Below are positions 56,308-64,000 of a stretch of DNA of 64,000 bases, piece by piece. The position numbers and the translations under genes are program-made. The notes under the pieces were generated by a model. That model worked only from the letters and a program-made list of their open reading frames with translations, was not told the DNA's origin and made no database searches. Source of the stretch: Humitalea rosea (GTDB lineage Bacteria; Pseudomonadota; Alphaproteobacteria; Acetobacterales; Acetobacteraceae); assembly GCF_003253705.1 (NCBI RefSeq), contig NZ_QKYU01000015.1, positions 62,001 to 126,000 of the forward strand. Reading direction: 5' to 3'. Numbering within the stretch: the stretch's first letter is position 1; the number at the start of each line of letters is the position of its first letter.

Positions 56308-57263
56308 TCTCTCGCCGCGCTGCCCTCGCTTTGCCCCTGCTCGCCACCCCGGCGCTGGCGCAGGAGACCTGGCCGTCCCGCCCGATCCGCTTCGTCATCC
56401 CCTTCGCCGCCGGCAGTGCGACCGACCTGCGGGCACGCGTCTTCGCCGAGCCGCTGTCGCGCCGCCTCGGCCAGCCGGTGGTGGTGGAGAACAAGGGTGG
56501 CGCCAATGGCTTCCTGGCCTCCGAGGCGGTCGCCCGCGCACGGCCGGATGGGCAGACCTTCCTCTTCACCGCCAATACCACCCATGCCAGCAACCCGGCG
56601 CTGTTCCGCACCCTGCCCTATGATCCGATCAAGGATTTCGAGCCGGTGGCGCTGCTCGGCACCGGGGTGCTGCTGGTGGTGGTGAACAAGGATTTGCCGA
56701 TCCACAGCATGGCCGAGTTCACCGCCGCGTCGCGGGCGCGGCAGGGCGGGCTGGATGTGGCCTGGGGCAGCGCCTCCTCCCGCGTCGCGGCCGAGATGTT
56801 CCGTACCATGGCGGACGTGCCGATGAACCTCGTCGCCTATCGCGCCAATCCGCAGGGGCTGACCGATGTCATCGCCGGCAATGCCCAGGCGATGTTCCTC
56901 GACACCACCACGGCGCTGCCGCAGGTGCGGGCGGGGCGGGTGCGGGCGCTGGCGGTGTCCTCGCGGACGCGGATCGGCATCCTGCCGGAGCTGCCGACGG
57001 TGATCGAGGCGGCCGGGCTGCCGGAGTATGAGATGCTGACCTGGAACGGCATCTTCGCCCCCGCCGGGACGCCGGATGCCATCGTGCAGCGGATGTCGGC
57101 GCTGCTGATGGAGATCAATGCCGAGCCGGCGATCCAGGAACGCTATGCGCAGGAGGCCAATACCGGCCTCGGCATGGGGGCGGCGGATTTCGGGCGCTTC
57201 GTCGTCGCCGATATCGCGCGCTGGCGGGATGTGGTCGCCAAGGCCGGGATCGCCGTCGAATGA
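56304..57263 (+). CDS. TctC/Bug family solute-binding protein
   Basis: This 319-residue periplasmic protein of the tripartite tricarboxylate transporter family has a signal peptide with Arg pair (MISRRAALALPLLATPALAQ) and the family blocks WPSRPIRFVIPFAAGSATD, VVVENKGGANGFLAS, VRAGRVRALAVSS and LPGLPEYEMLTWNG-like text. TctA and TctB membrane partners are not in the window, as is common for orphan Bug proteins. It lies in a CoA-metabolism operon, so it may bind the imported carboxylate. Confidence 0.93.
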   Translation: MISRRAALALPLLATPALAQETWPSRPIRFVIPFAAGSATDLRARVFAEPLSRRLGQPVVVENKGGANGFLASEAVARARPDGQTFLFTANTTHASNPALFRTLPYDPIKDFEPVALLGTGVLLVVVNKDLPIHSMAEFTAASRARQGGLDVAWGSASSRVAAEMFRTMADVPMNLVAYRANPQGLTDVIAGNAQAMFLDTTTALPQVRAGRVRALAVSSRTRIGILPELPTVIEAAGLPEYEMLTWNGIFAPAGTPDAIVQRMSALLMEINAEPAIQERYAQEANTGLGMGAADFGRFVVADIARWRDVVAKAGIAVE

Positions 57264-58432
57264 GCGCCCGACCACTTGCGGGGCTGCGGGTGGTGGAGAT
57301 CGGCCAGGTCCTCTCCGGCCCCTTCGCCGCCGCCATCCTGGGCGATCTCGGGGCCGATGTGATCAAGGTGGAGAAACCCGAGGGGGGCGACGACGCCCGC
57401 CGCATGGGCCCGGCCTTCCGGGGCAGCGACGCGCTGAATTTCTGGGAGTTCAACCGCGGCAAGCGCAGCGTGGTGCTGGACCTGAAGGCGCCGGAGGGCG
57501 TCGCGGCGCTGCATGCCATCCTGGAGACCACCGACATCCTGCTGCACAACATGCGCCCCGGTGCGGCCGAGAGCCTCGGGATCGGGGCGCCGGCGGTCAC
57601 CGCCCGGCACCCCCGCCTGATCTATTGCGAGATGGGTGCCTTCGGCCATGTCGGGCCGCTGGCCGGGCGGCCGGGGTATGAGCCGCTGTTGCAGGCCTAT
57701 TGCGGCCTCTCCTCCATCACCGGCGCGCCGGACGGGCCGCCGGTGCGGATGGGCGCCAGCGTGGTGGACCAGGGCACCGGCATGTGGACGGTGATCGGCG
57801 CGCTCTCGGCCCTGGCCGAGCGCGAGCGCACCGGGCGCGGGGCGATCATCAACACCAGCCTGTATGAGACGGCGACCCTCTGGGCGGGGCAAAAACTCTC
57901 GGCCTGGGTCAACCAGGGCAAGCCGCCGCAGCGCCATGCCAGCGGGCATCCGAATTTCGTGCCCTATGAGGCCTTCGATGCGGCCGACGCCCCGCTGCTG
58001 GTCTGCTGCGGCAATGACCGGCTGTATCGCAAGTTCTGCGCCGCGCTCGGCCAGCCCGGCTGGGCCGAGGATGCGCGCTTCCTCACCAACCGCGACCGGC
58101 TGGCGCACCAGGCCGTGCTGCTGCCGCTGATCGGCGCGGTGATCGCGACCCGGCCCCGCACCGATTGGCTGGCGCTGCTGGAAGCAGCCGGCGTGCCCTG
58201 CGCGCCGATCAACACCATCCAGGAACTGGCCGCCGATCCGCAGACCGCCGCCTTGGGGATGCTCACCCCGGTGCCGGGCAGCGATGTGACCCTGGTCGCG
58301 ATGCCGCTCTCCTTCGACGGCGAGCGCCCCCCGATCTCTGGCCCGGCGCCGGCCCTCGGCCAACACAGCGAGGAAATCCTCGCCGGGCTGGGAGTGCACA
58401 GCGAGGCCCCGCCGCGCCAAGATAGGGCATGA
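57260..58432 (+). CDS. CaiB/BaiF family CoA transferase (class III)
   Basis: The 390-residue protein has the class III CoA-transferase pattern: PLAGLRVVEIGQVLSGPFAA, LGADVIKVEKPEGGDDAR, FNRGKRSVVLDLK, and D169 in GASVVDQGTGMWTV, the conserved Asp that carries the substrate acyl group. It transfers CoA between carboxylic acids. Together with the HMG-CoA lyase-like enzyme it suggests activation and cleavage of an imported organic acid. The ATG overlaps the tctC stop. Confidence 0.94.
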   Translation: MSARPLAGLRVVEIGQVLSGPFAAAILGDLGADVIKVEKPEGGDDARRMGPAFRGSDALNFWEFNRGKRSVVLDLKAPEGVAALHAILETTDILLHNMRPGAAESLGIGAPAVTARHPRLIYCEMGAFGHVGPLAGRPGYEPLLQAYCGLSSITGAPDGPPVRMGASVVDQGTGMWTVIGALSALAERERTGRGAIINTSLYETATLWAGQKLSAWVNQGKPPQRHASGHPNFVPYEAFDAADAPLLVCCGNDRLYRKFCAALGQPGWAEDARFLTNRDRLAHQAVLLPLIGAVIATRPRTDWLALLEAAGVPCAPINTIQELAADPQTAALGMLTPVPGSDVTLVAMPLSFDGERPPISGPAPALGQHSEEILAGLGVHSEAPPRQDRA

Positions 58433-59673
58433 CACCCAGAGACCGCTTCGCCGCCGCCGCTTTCGCCCGCGCCCCCCAGGTGGTCGAGGTCGCCCGGACG
58501 CTGATCGCCATCCCCTCCCCCAACCCGCCCGGCGATGTGCGCGCCGCGGCCGAGGGCGCGGCCGCGCTGATCTCCGCCTTGGTGCCGGGGGTGGAGCTGA
58601 CCCTGCACCCGACCTCGCCCGATGTGACCAACCTCGTGGCGCGGGTGCATGGCGCGGGCGCCGGCAAGCGGGTCGTGTTCAACGGCCATCTGGACACCTA
58701 TCCGGTCAACGAGGCGCTGCCCTGGACGGTGCCGCCGCTGGGTGGGGTGGTGCGCGACGGGCGGCTCTATGGCCGTGGCGCGGCGGATATGAAGGGCGGC
58801 ATCGCGGCCTCGATCCTCGCACTCGCGCTGCTGGCCGAACACCGCGCCGATTGGAACGGCGAGGCGGTGCTGACCCTGGCCGGCGATGAGGAGAGCATGG
58901 GGGTGCTCGGCACCCGCTGGCTGCTGGACAATATCCCCCATGCCCGGGGCGATGCCGTGATCATCGGCGATGCCGGCAGCCCCAGCGTGCTGCGCTTCGG
59001 CGAGAAAGGCTTTTGGTGGGTGGAGATCGAGGCCACCGGCCGCGCCGCCCATGGCGCGCATGTGCATCTGGGCGAGAATGCGCTGGACCGCCTCTCGGTC
59101 GCGTTGGACGCGCTGCGCGCCCTCCGCCGCCTGCCGGTCGCCGCCCCCGCCGCCGTCACCGCCGCCATCGCGGCCTCACAAGCCATCAGCGAACCGCTCT
59201 GCGGCGCCGGGGAGGCCGAGGTGCTGGGCAGCGTCACCGTGAACATCGGCCAAATCTCCGGCGGGCAGGCGCCCAACCTGGTGCCGGCCTTTGCCCGCGC
59301 CGCCGCCGATATCCGCCTGCCTGTGGGCGTCTCGGGTGAGGCGCTGGGGGCGGCGCTGGCCGAGGCGCTGGACTCGCTGCCCGGCATCATCTGGCGCGCC
59401 ACCCGGACATTCGAACCCAACCACACCAACCCCGACCAGCCGCTGATCGCGACCCTGCATCGCGTGGCCGAGGAGGTGTTGGACGCCCCGGTCGCGGTGA
59501 ACATGCGTGTCGGTGGCAGCGATGCCCGCTGGTTCCGCATGGAGGGGCTGCCCACCGCCGTCTATGGCCCCACCCCCTTCAACATGGGCGGTGCCGATGA
59601 ATACGTGCTGGTCGAGGAGCTGGCCGCCGTCATGCGGGTCCATGCGCTGACGGCCTTCGACCTGCTGCGGTGA
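58429..59673 (+). CDS. M20 family peptidase/deacylase (ArgE/DapE/CPG2-type)
   Basis: The 414-residue zinc enzyme has H87 and D89 (FNGHLDTYPVN), D120 (GRGAADMKGGIA), E154/E155 (GDEESMG) and a middle dimerisation domain with GKGFWWVEIEATGRAAHGAH-like sequence (GEKGFWWVEIEATGRAAHG). It probably hydrolyses an N-acyl amino acid or dipeptide. It is different from the ArgE-type protein at 52434-53594. Its stop overlaps the tilS GTG start, so it is translationally coupled to a housekeeping gene. Confidence 0.9.
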   Translation: MTPRDRFAAAAFARAPQVVEVARTLIAIPSPNPPGDVRAAAEGAAALISALVPGVELTLHPTSPDVTNLVARVHGAGAGKRVVFNGHLDTYPVNEALPWTVPPLGGVVRDGRLYGRGAADMKGGIAASILALALLAEHRADWNGEAVLTLAGDEESMGVLGTRWLLDNIPHARGDAVIIGDAGSPSVLRFGEKGFWWVEIEATGRAAHGAHVHLGENALDRLSVALDALRALRRLPVAAPAAVTAAIAASQAISEPLCGAGEAEVLGSVTVNIGQISGGQAPNLVPAFARAAADIRLPVGVSGEALGAALAEALDSLPGIIWRATRTFEPNHTNPDQPLIATLHRVAEEVLDAPVAVNMRVGGSDARWFRMEGLPTAVYGPTPFNMGGADEYVLVEELAAVMRVHALTAFDLLR

Positions 59674-60848
59674 CCGCCGCCGCCGCGCGCCGGGAATTTT
59701 CCGGGGCGATGGCGCGGCTGGGGCCGTTCGGCGCCGAGCCGCTGCTGGCGCTGGGCGTCTCGGGCGGGCCGCATAGCCTGGCGCTGGTCCTGCTGGCCGA
59801 GGATTGGCTCCGCCCGCGCGGCGGGCGCCTCCTCGCGCTGATCGCCGATCATGGGCTGCGCGCCGAAAGTGCCGCCGAGGCCGCGGGCGTCGCGGCCCTA
59901 CTGGCCGGGCGCGGCATCGCCCATCGCATCCTGCCCCTGCGCCTCGCCCCCGGGACGGCGCTGCATGACCGGGCGCGGGCGGCGCGGCTCGCGGCCCTGC
60001 TCGGCGCGGCCGAGGCGGCGGGGGCGCCCTGGCTGCTGCTCGGCCATCATCGCGGCGACCAGGCCGAGACCCTCGCCTTCCGCGCCCTGCGCGGCAGCGG
60101 CCCGGACGGGCTGGCGGGCATGGCCACCGCGCGCGCCGCGCCCGGGGCGCTGCTGCTGCGGCCGCTGCTCGGCATGGCGCCCTCGGCGCTGGAGGCGATC
60201 TGCGCCGAGGCCGAGCTTTCGCCGGTGCGGGATGCGAGCAATGCCGATCCGCGCTTCCTCCGTGGCCGGCTGCGCGCGGTGCTGGACCCGGATGGCCCCG
60301 GCGCCGAGGCCCTGGCCGAAGCCGCCTCTGCCTGGGGCCTGCGCCGGGACCGGGCGCGCGCCGCCGTCGCCACCCGGCTGGCCGAGGCCGCCGCCTTCCG
60401 CCCCGAGGGCTGGCTGCGGCTGGATCGCGCGGCGCTGGGGCGGGATGGCATTGCCGTCGCCGCGCTGACGGCGGCGCTGCGGGTGGTCTCGGGCGGCCCC
60501 TACCCGGCCCCGGCGGCGGGCGTCGCCGCCTTGCTGGCGCGCGGCCATGGCGCCCTGGGCGGGGCGATCCTGACCTCGGCCGGGGTGTTGGCGCGGGAAC
60601 CGGCGGCGCTGTCCCCCCCGATCGCCGCCACGCAGGGCGTGGTCTGGGACGCGCGCTGGCGGGTCACCCGGCCTCTGCCGGAGGGCGCCCGAATCGGCCC
60701 CGCGGGCGCTGGCCCGGCCGCGGAGGGCTGGCCCGAAGGGCTGCCGGCCGTGGTCCGCGCGGGGCTACCCTGTATCTTCCTGGGGGGGGAGTCGTCTTCC
60801 GCCGCCGCCCACACCATCTTCCAGCCACAGGGGGGTGCCGCGTCGTAA
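59670..60848 (+). CDS. tilS: tRNA(Ile)-lysidine synthase TilS, with altered PP-loop
   Basis: TilS attaches lysine to C34 of tRNA-Ile (CAU) to allow AUA decoding. The 392-residue product has the N-terminal ATP pyrophosphatase domain, but the normally invariant SGGxDS motif is SGGPHS (H35, codon CAT). The HGLRAES element (D60-H61) is normal, while the HHxDDQ motif reads HHRGDQ (128-131), with Gly in place of the first Asp. RGSGPDGLAGM follows as usual. The GTG start overlaps the M20 stop. Its neighbours ftsH and folP support the identification. Confidence 0.9.
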   Translation: MTAAAARREFSGAMARLGPFGAEPLLALGVSGGPHSLALVLLAEDWLRPRGGRLLALIADHGLRAESAAEAAGVAALLAGRGIAHRILPLRLAPGTALHDRARAARLAALLGAAEAAGAPWLLLGHHRGDQAETLAFRALRGSGPDGLAGMATARAAPGALLLRPLLGMAPSALEAICAEAELSPVRDASNADPRFLRGRLRAVLDPDGPGAEALAEAASAWGLRRDRARAAVATRLAEAAAFRPEGWLRLDRAALGRDGIAVAALTAALRVVSGGPYPAPAAGVAALLARGHGALGGAILTSAGVLAREPAALSPPIAATQGVVWDARWRVTRPLPEGARIGPAGAGPAAEGWPEGLPAVVRAGLPCIFLGGESSSAAAHTIFQPQGGAAS

Positions 60849-60907
60849 CGTGGCGTTGCATCAATCTAGGGTTCATGCGGGGCCCAAGACACCCTATGTT
60901 CGCATAC

Positions 60908-60930
60908 GCCGGCCTTTCTGCCGGCCTTTC
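60908..60930 (+). repeat. Direct repeat able to form a small hairpin in the ftsH leader
   Basis: GCCGGCCTTTC occurs twice with one base between. As the core GCCGGC is self-complementary, the transcript could form a 6-bp stem with a CUUUCU loop followed by CUUUC. It lies 14 bases before the ftsH start, where it could act as a weak attenuator; this is speculative. Confidence 0.3.
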
Positions 60931-60944
60931 ACGGGAAACGCGCG

Positions 60945-62882
60945 GTGAACAATTTCGGCCGGAACCTTGCATTGTGGGTCATCGTGGCCCTGTTGCTGGT
61001 GGCGCTGTTCAACCTTTTTCAACCGGCCTCGACCGGCCCCACCCGCGCGGGGCAGCAGGTCGCCTATAGCGATTTCGTGAATGAGGTGAACGCCGGCCAT
61101 GTCCGCGACGTCACCATCCAGGGCCGCACGCTGACCGGTCAGCTGTCCGATGGCCGCACCTTCAGCACCTATTCGCCCGAAGACCCCAGCCTCGTCTCCC
61201 GCCTGACCGAGAAGAACGTGCGCGTCGTCGCCCGTCCGGAAGATGCCGACGGCAACCCGCTGATCCATTATCTGCTGTCCTGGTTCCCGATGCTGCTGCT
61301 GATCGGCGTCTGGATCTTCTTCATGCGCCAGATGCAGGGCGGCGGCGGCCGCGCCATGGGGTTTGGCAAGTCCAAGGCCAAGCTGCTGACCCAGAAGGAA
61401 GGCCGCATCACCTTCGAGGACGTGGCCGGCATCGACGAAGCCAAGGCCGAGCTTGAGGAAATCGTCGAATTCCTCAAGGACCCCCAGAAATTCCAGCGCC
61501 TGGGCGGCAAGATCCCCAAGGGCGTGCTGCTGATCGGCCCGCCGGGCACCGGCAAGACGCTGCTCGCCCGCGCCATCGCCGGCGAGGCGAATGTGCCCTT
61601 CTTCACCATTTCGGGTTCGGACTTCGTCGAGATGTTCGTGGGCGTCGGCGCCAGCCGCGTGCGCGACATGTTCGAACAGGGCAAGAAGAACGCCCCCTGC
61701 ATCATCTTCATCGATGAGATCGACGCGGTCGGCCGCCATCGTGGCGCCGGCCTCGGCGGCGGCAATGACGAGCGCGAGCAGACCCTCAACCAGATGCTGG
61801 TCGAGATGGACGGCTTCGAATCCAACGAAGGCGTCATCCTGATCGCGGCGACCAACCGGCCGGACGTGCTGGACCCCGCGCTGCTGCGTCCCGGCCGCTT
61901 CGACCGTCAGGTCATGGTGCCGAACCCGGATGTGAACGGCCGCGAGAAGATCCTCCGCGTGCATATGCGCAAGGTGCCGCTGGCCTCGGACGTCGATCCC
62001 AAGGTCATCGCGCGCGGCACCCCGGGGTTTTCCGGTGCCGATCTGGCCAATCTGGTCAACGAGGCCGCCCTGCTCGCCGCCCGCACCGGCCGCCGCACCG
62101 TCGGCATGCACGAGTTCGAATTCGCCAAGGACAAGGTGATGATGGGCAGCGAGCGCCGCTCGCTCGTGATGTCCGAGGGCGAGAAGCGCATGACCGCCTA
62201 TCACGAGGCCGGCCACGCGCTGATGGCGATGAAGGAGCCGGAATGCGACCCGGTCCACAAGGCGACCATCATCCCCCGTGGCCGCGCTCTCGGCCTCGTG
62301 ATGTCGCTGCCGGAAGGTGACCGCTACTCCAAGCACAAGTCCAAGCTGCTGGCGGAACTCGCCATGGCGATGGGCGGGCGGGCGGCGGAGGAGATCATCT
62401 TCGGCTCGGACAAGGTCAGCAACGGCGCCTCGGGCGACATCAAGATGGCGACCAACCAGGCGCGCATGATGGTGGCCGAATGGGGCATGTCGGATGCGCT
62501 GGGCATGATCGCCTATGGCGCGGACAGCCAGGAGGTCTTCCTCGGCCATTCCGTCACCCAGTCGAAGAACCTGTCGGAGGCGACCGCCCAGGCGATCGAC
62601 AAGGAAATCCGCCGGATCATCGACCACGCCTATGCCCATGCCAAGGCGACCCTGGAAGCCAATGTCGATGAGCTGCACGCCATCGCCAAGGGGTTGCTGG
62701 AGCATGAGACGCTCTCGGGCGACGAGATCCGCACGGTGATGCGGGGCGAGCCGGTGGTGCGCAGCCGCCCCGACGAGCCGATCAACCAGGGTCGCGGCAG
62801 CGTGCCGAGCAGCGGCCGCCCGACCACCACGCCGCGCCCGACCCCGGGCGGGCTGAACCCCTCGCCGCAACCCGGCACCTGA
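60945..62882 (+). CDS. ftsH: ATP-dependent zinc metalloprotease FtsH
   Basis: FtsH is the membrane-anchored AAA+ protease that degrades membrane and short-lived proteins. The 645-residue product has two membrane helices (about 7-26 and 107-127) around a periplasmic part, Walker A GPPGTGKT at 198-205, Walker [12 protein letters not shown] (253-263), the SRH arginines in RPGRFDRQ, and the zinc motif HEAGH at 420-424. The C-terminus is a Pro/Ser/Gly-rich tail. The start is a GTG at 60945 with GGGAAA upstream. It follows tilS by 96 bases. Confidence 0.98.
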   Translation: MNNFGRNLALWVIVALLLVALFNLFQPASTGPTRAGQQVAYSDFVNEVNAGHVRDVTIQGRTLTGQLSDGRTFSTYSPEDPSLVSRLTEKNVRVVARPEDADGNPLIHYLLSWFPMLLLIGVWIFFMRQMQGGGGRAMGFGKSKAKLLTQKEGRITFEDVAGIDEAKAELEEIVEFLKDPQKFQRLGGKIPKGVLLIGPPGTGKTLLARAIAGEANVPFFTISGSDFVEMFVGVGASRVRDMFEQGKKNAPCIIFIDEIDAVGRHRGAGLGGGNDEREQTLNQMLVEMDGFESNEGVILIAATNRPDVLDPALLRPGRFDRQVMVPNPDVNGREKILRVHMRKVPLASDVDPKVIARGTPGFSGADLANLVNEAALLAARTGRRTVGMHEFEFAKDKVMMGSERRSLVMSEGEKRMTAYHEAGHALMAMKEPECDPVHKATIIPRGRALGLVMSLPEGDRYSKHKSKLLAELAMAMGGRAAEEIIFGSDKVSNGASGDIKMATNQARMMVAEWGMSDALGMIAYGADSQEVFLGHSVTQSKNLSEATAQAIDKEIRRIIDHAYAHAKATLEANVDELHAIAKGLLEHETLSGDEIRTVMRGEPVVRSRPDEPINQGRGSVPSSGRPTTTPRPTPGGLNPSPQPGT

Positions 62883-62893
62883 GCGCCGCGCTT

Positions 62894-63943
62894 TTGCGAT
62901 GGGTTGAACCGCTGGGCCTGATGGATGGCCCGGCGGCCTTTGCCGCTGTCGGCGCGGGGCGCGCGCTGCCCCTGGCAGGTGGCCCCGCCGCCTTCTCCCT
63001 GATCCGGCTGATCGAGAACGGCGCCGTGCTCGGCATACTGGCCGCGACCGAGGCGCCCGCCGACTGGCTCGCCGCCGTCGATCGGCTGGCCGAGGCACCC
63101 GCCCCCTTCGCGGGCCTCGCCGCCACCCCCTGCCGCCCGCTGGTCATGGGCATCGTCAATGTCACCCCCGACAGCTTCTCCGATGGCGGGCTGCATGCCT
63201 CGCATGCGGCGGCGATCGCGGCCGGGCATGCCATGCTGGCGGCCGGTGCGGACCTGCTCGACATCGGCGGGGAAAGCACCCGCCCCGGCGCGGACCCCGT
63301 CACCGCAGCCGAGGAGTGCCGCCGCATCCTGCCGGTGGTCCGGGCCTTGGCCACCGCCGGCACGCTCAGCATCGACACCCGCAATGCCGCCACCATGGCG
63401 CTGGCGCTGGAGGCCGGGGCCGAGATCATCAATGACGTGACCGCGCTGCGGCATGACCCGGAGGCCCGGCGGGTGGTGGCCGAGGCGCGCGCCCCCGTGG
63501 TGCTGATGCATATGCCCACCACCGATCCGCGCAGCATGCAGGCGGCCGCCCGCTACGAGGACCCGGCGCTGGAGGTCGCGGAATACCTCGCCGGCCGGAT
63601 CGCGGCGGCGGAGGCGGCGGGCATCCCCCGCGCCCGCATCGCCATCGACCCCGGCATCGGCTTCGGCAAGACCGCCGCGCATAACCTCGCGATCCTGGAC
63701 CGGCTGCCGCTGCTGCTGGGGCTCGGCTGCGCCGTGCTGGTGGGCGCCAGCCGCAAGCGCTTCATCGGCACCCTTTCGGGCCAGGACGAGGCCGGGCGGC
63801 GTGGCCCCGGCAGCGTGGGCGCGGCGCTGGCGGCGGCGGCAAGGGGGGCCTCCATCCTGCGGGTGCATGATGTGGCGGAGACGGCACAGGCGCTGGCGGT
63901 ATGGCGGGCCTGCGCGGCCGGAGGCGATCCCGGCCTGGCCTGA
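62894..63943 (+). CDS. folP: Dihydropteroate synthase FolP with N-terminal extension
   Basis: FolP condenses the pterin pyrophosphate with para-aminobenzoate in folate synthesis. The family sequence begins at residue 84 with VMGIVNVTPDSFSDGG, then GADLLDIGGESTRPGA, SIDTRNA, AEIINDVTAL, DPGIGFGKT and VGASRKRFIG. The first 83 residues are an extra domain; such extensions are known in some alphaproteobacterial FolP proteins. The start is a TTG at 62894, with the alternative upstream CTG overlapping the ftsH stop. It completes the tilS-ftsH-folP order. Confidence 0.92.
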   Translation: MRWVEPLGLMDGPAAFAAVGAGRALPLAGGPAAFSLIRLIENGAVLGILAATEAPADWLAAVDRLAEAPAPFAGLAATPCRPLVMGIVNVTPDSFSDGGLHASHAAAIAAGHAMLAAGADLLDIGGESTRPGADPVTAAEECRRILPVVRALATAGTLSIDTRNAATMALALEAGAEIINDVTALRHDPEARRVVAEARAPVVLMHMPTTDPRSMQAAARYEDPALEVAEYLAGRIAAAEAAGIPRARIAIDPGIGFGKTAAHNLAILDRLPLLLGLGCAVLVGASRKRFIGTLSGQDEAGRRGPGSVGAALAAAARGASILRVHDVAETAQALAVWRACAAGGDPGLA

Positions 63944-63955
63944 ACCGCCCTGCCC

Positions 63956-64000
63956 ATGGACGATGGCGCCCCGCACGGCGTAGGACTCCAACCCCAGAAA
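63956..64000 (+). CDS. Possible start of a gene cut by the right edge
   Basis: An ATG at 63956, 12 bases after the folP stop, opens a frame MDDGAPHGVGLQPQK that runs off the window. glmM usually follows folP in related organisms, but these residues do not match its start. No ribosome-binding sequence is clear. Confidence 0.2.
   Translation, partial: MDDGAPHGVGLQPQK

Noticed and set aside
63956-64000. Start of glmM after folP
   Set aside because: The translated residues do not match the conserved GlmM N-terminus; only position suggests it.

Overview
The window is one continuous, very GC-rich (roughly 70%) chromosomal stretch of an alphaproteobacterium, most likely a member of the Acetobacteraceae close to Roseomonas. 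The main evidence is gene order: tRNA-Leu, tig, clpP, clpX, lon, hupB, tRNA-Val, tRNA-Asp and nuoA onward form an alphaproteobacterial housekeeping chain, and tilS-ftsH-folP at the right end is another. The assignment to family is an inference. No insertion sequence, prophage, CRISPR array or rRNA gene was found, and no stretch longer than 300 bases lacks a gene.

Region 1 (1-7034, minus strand): the complex I operon nuoA-B-C-D-E-F-G-H, with nuoH cut by the left edge. Region 2 (7172-14800, minus): tRNA-Asp, tRNA-Val, the HU gene, lon, clpX, clpP, trigger factor and tRNA-Leu, separated by hairpin terminators. The trigger factor carries an insertion of about 180 residues inside its PPIase domain, the most unusual feature of the window. 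Region 3 (14890-22253, minus): a TonB-like protein, then a chemotaxis operon read as ChpT-like phosphotransferase, cheA (with a receiver domain), cheW, cheY, cheB and cheR. No chemoreceptor gene is present.

Region 4 (22325-29661, plus): a DUF3553 protein, a TauE/SafE permease, moaA, a small membrane protein, nadK (apparently with a non-ATG start), then a compact group of RraA-like protein, gamma-glutamyltransferase, GNAT acetyltransferase and 2-hydroxyacid dehydrogenase. Region 5 (29667-48609): a MYG1-family protein, a peptide-type ABC transporter with a permease-ATPase fusion linked to a creatininase-like amidohydrolase (minus), a complete branched-chain amino acid type ABC transporter followed by a GAF protein and a metal-dependent amidohydrolase (plus), and a second complete peptide-type ABC transporter (minus).

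Region 6 (48825-53594): an FAD-dependent oxidoreductase (plus) converging on an operon for an ArgE-like deacetylase, an AstE/AspA-like deacylase and an intracellular PHB depolymerase (minus). Region 7 (53772-63943, plus): an M81 metallopeptidase, an HMG-CoA lyase-like enzyme, a TctC binding protein, a CaiB-type CoA transferase and an M20 peptidase. These genes are tightly packed and run by a 4-base overlap into tilS, then ftsH and folP.

Taken together, a conserved protein-quality-control and respiratory core is flanked by uptake and breakdown systems for amides, peptides, amino acids and organic acids, as expected of a heterotroph living on nitrogen-containing organic compounds. All substrate assignments for the transporters and hydrolases are by family only.
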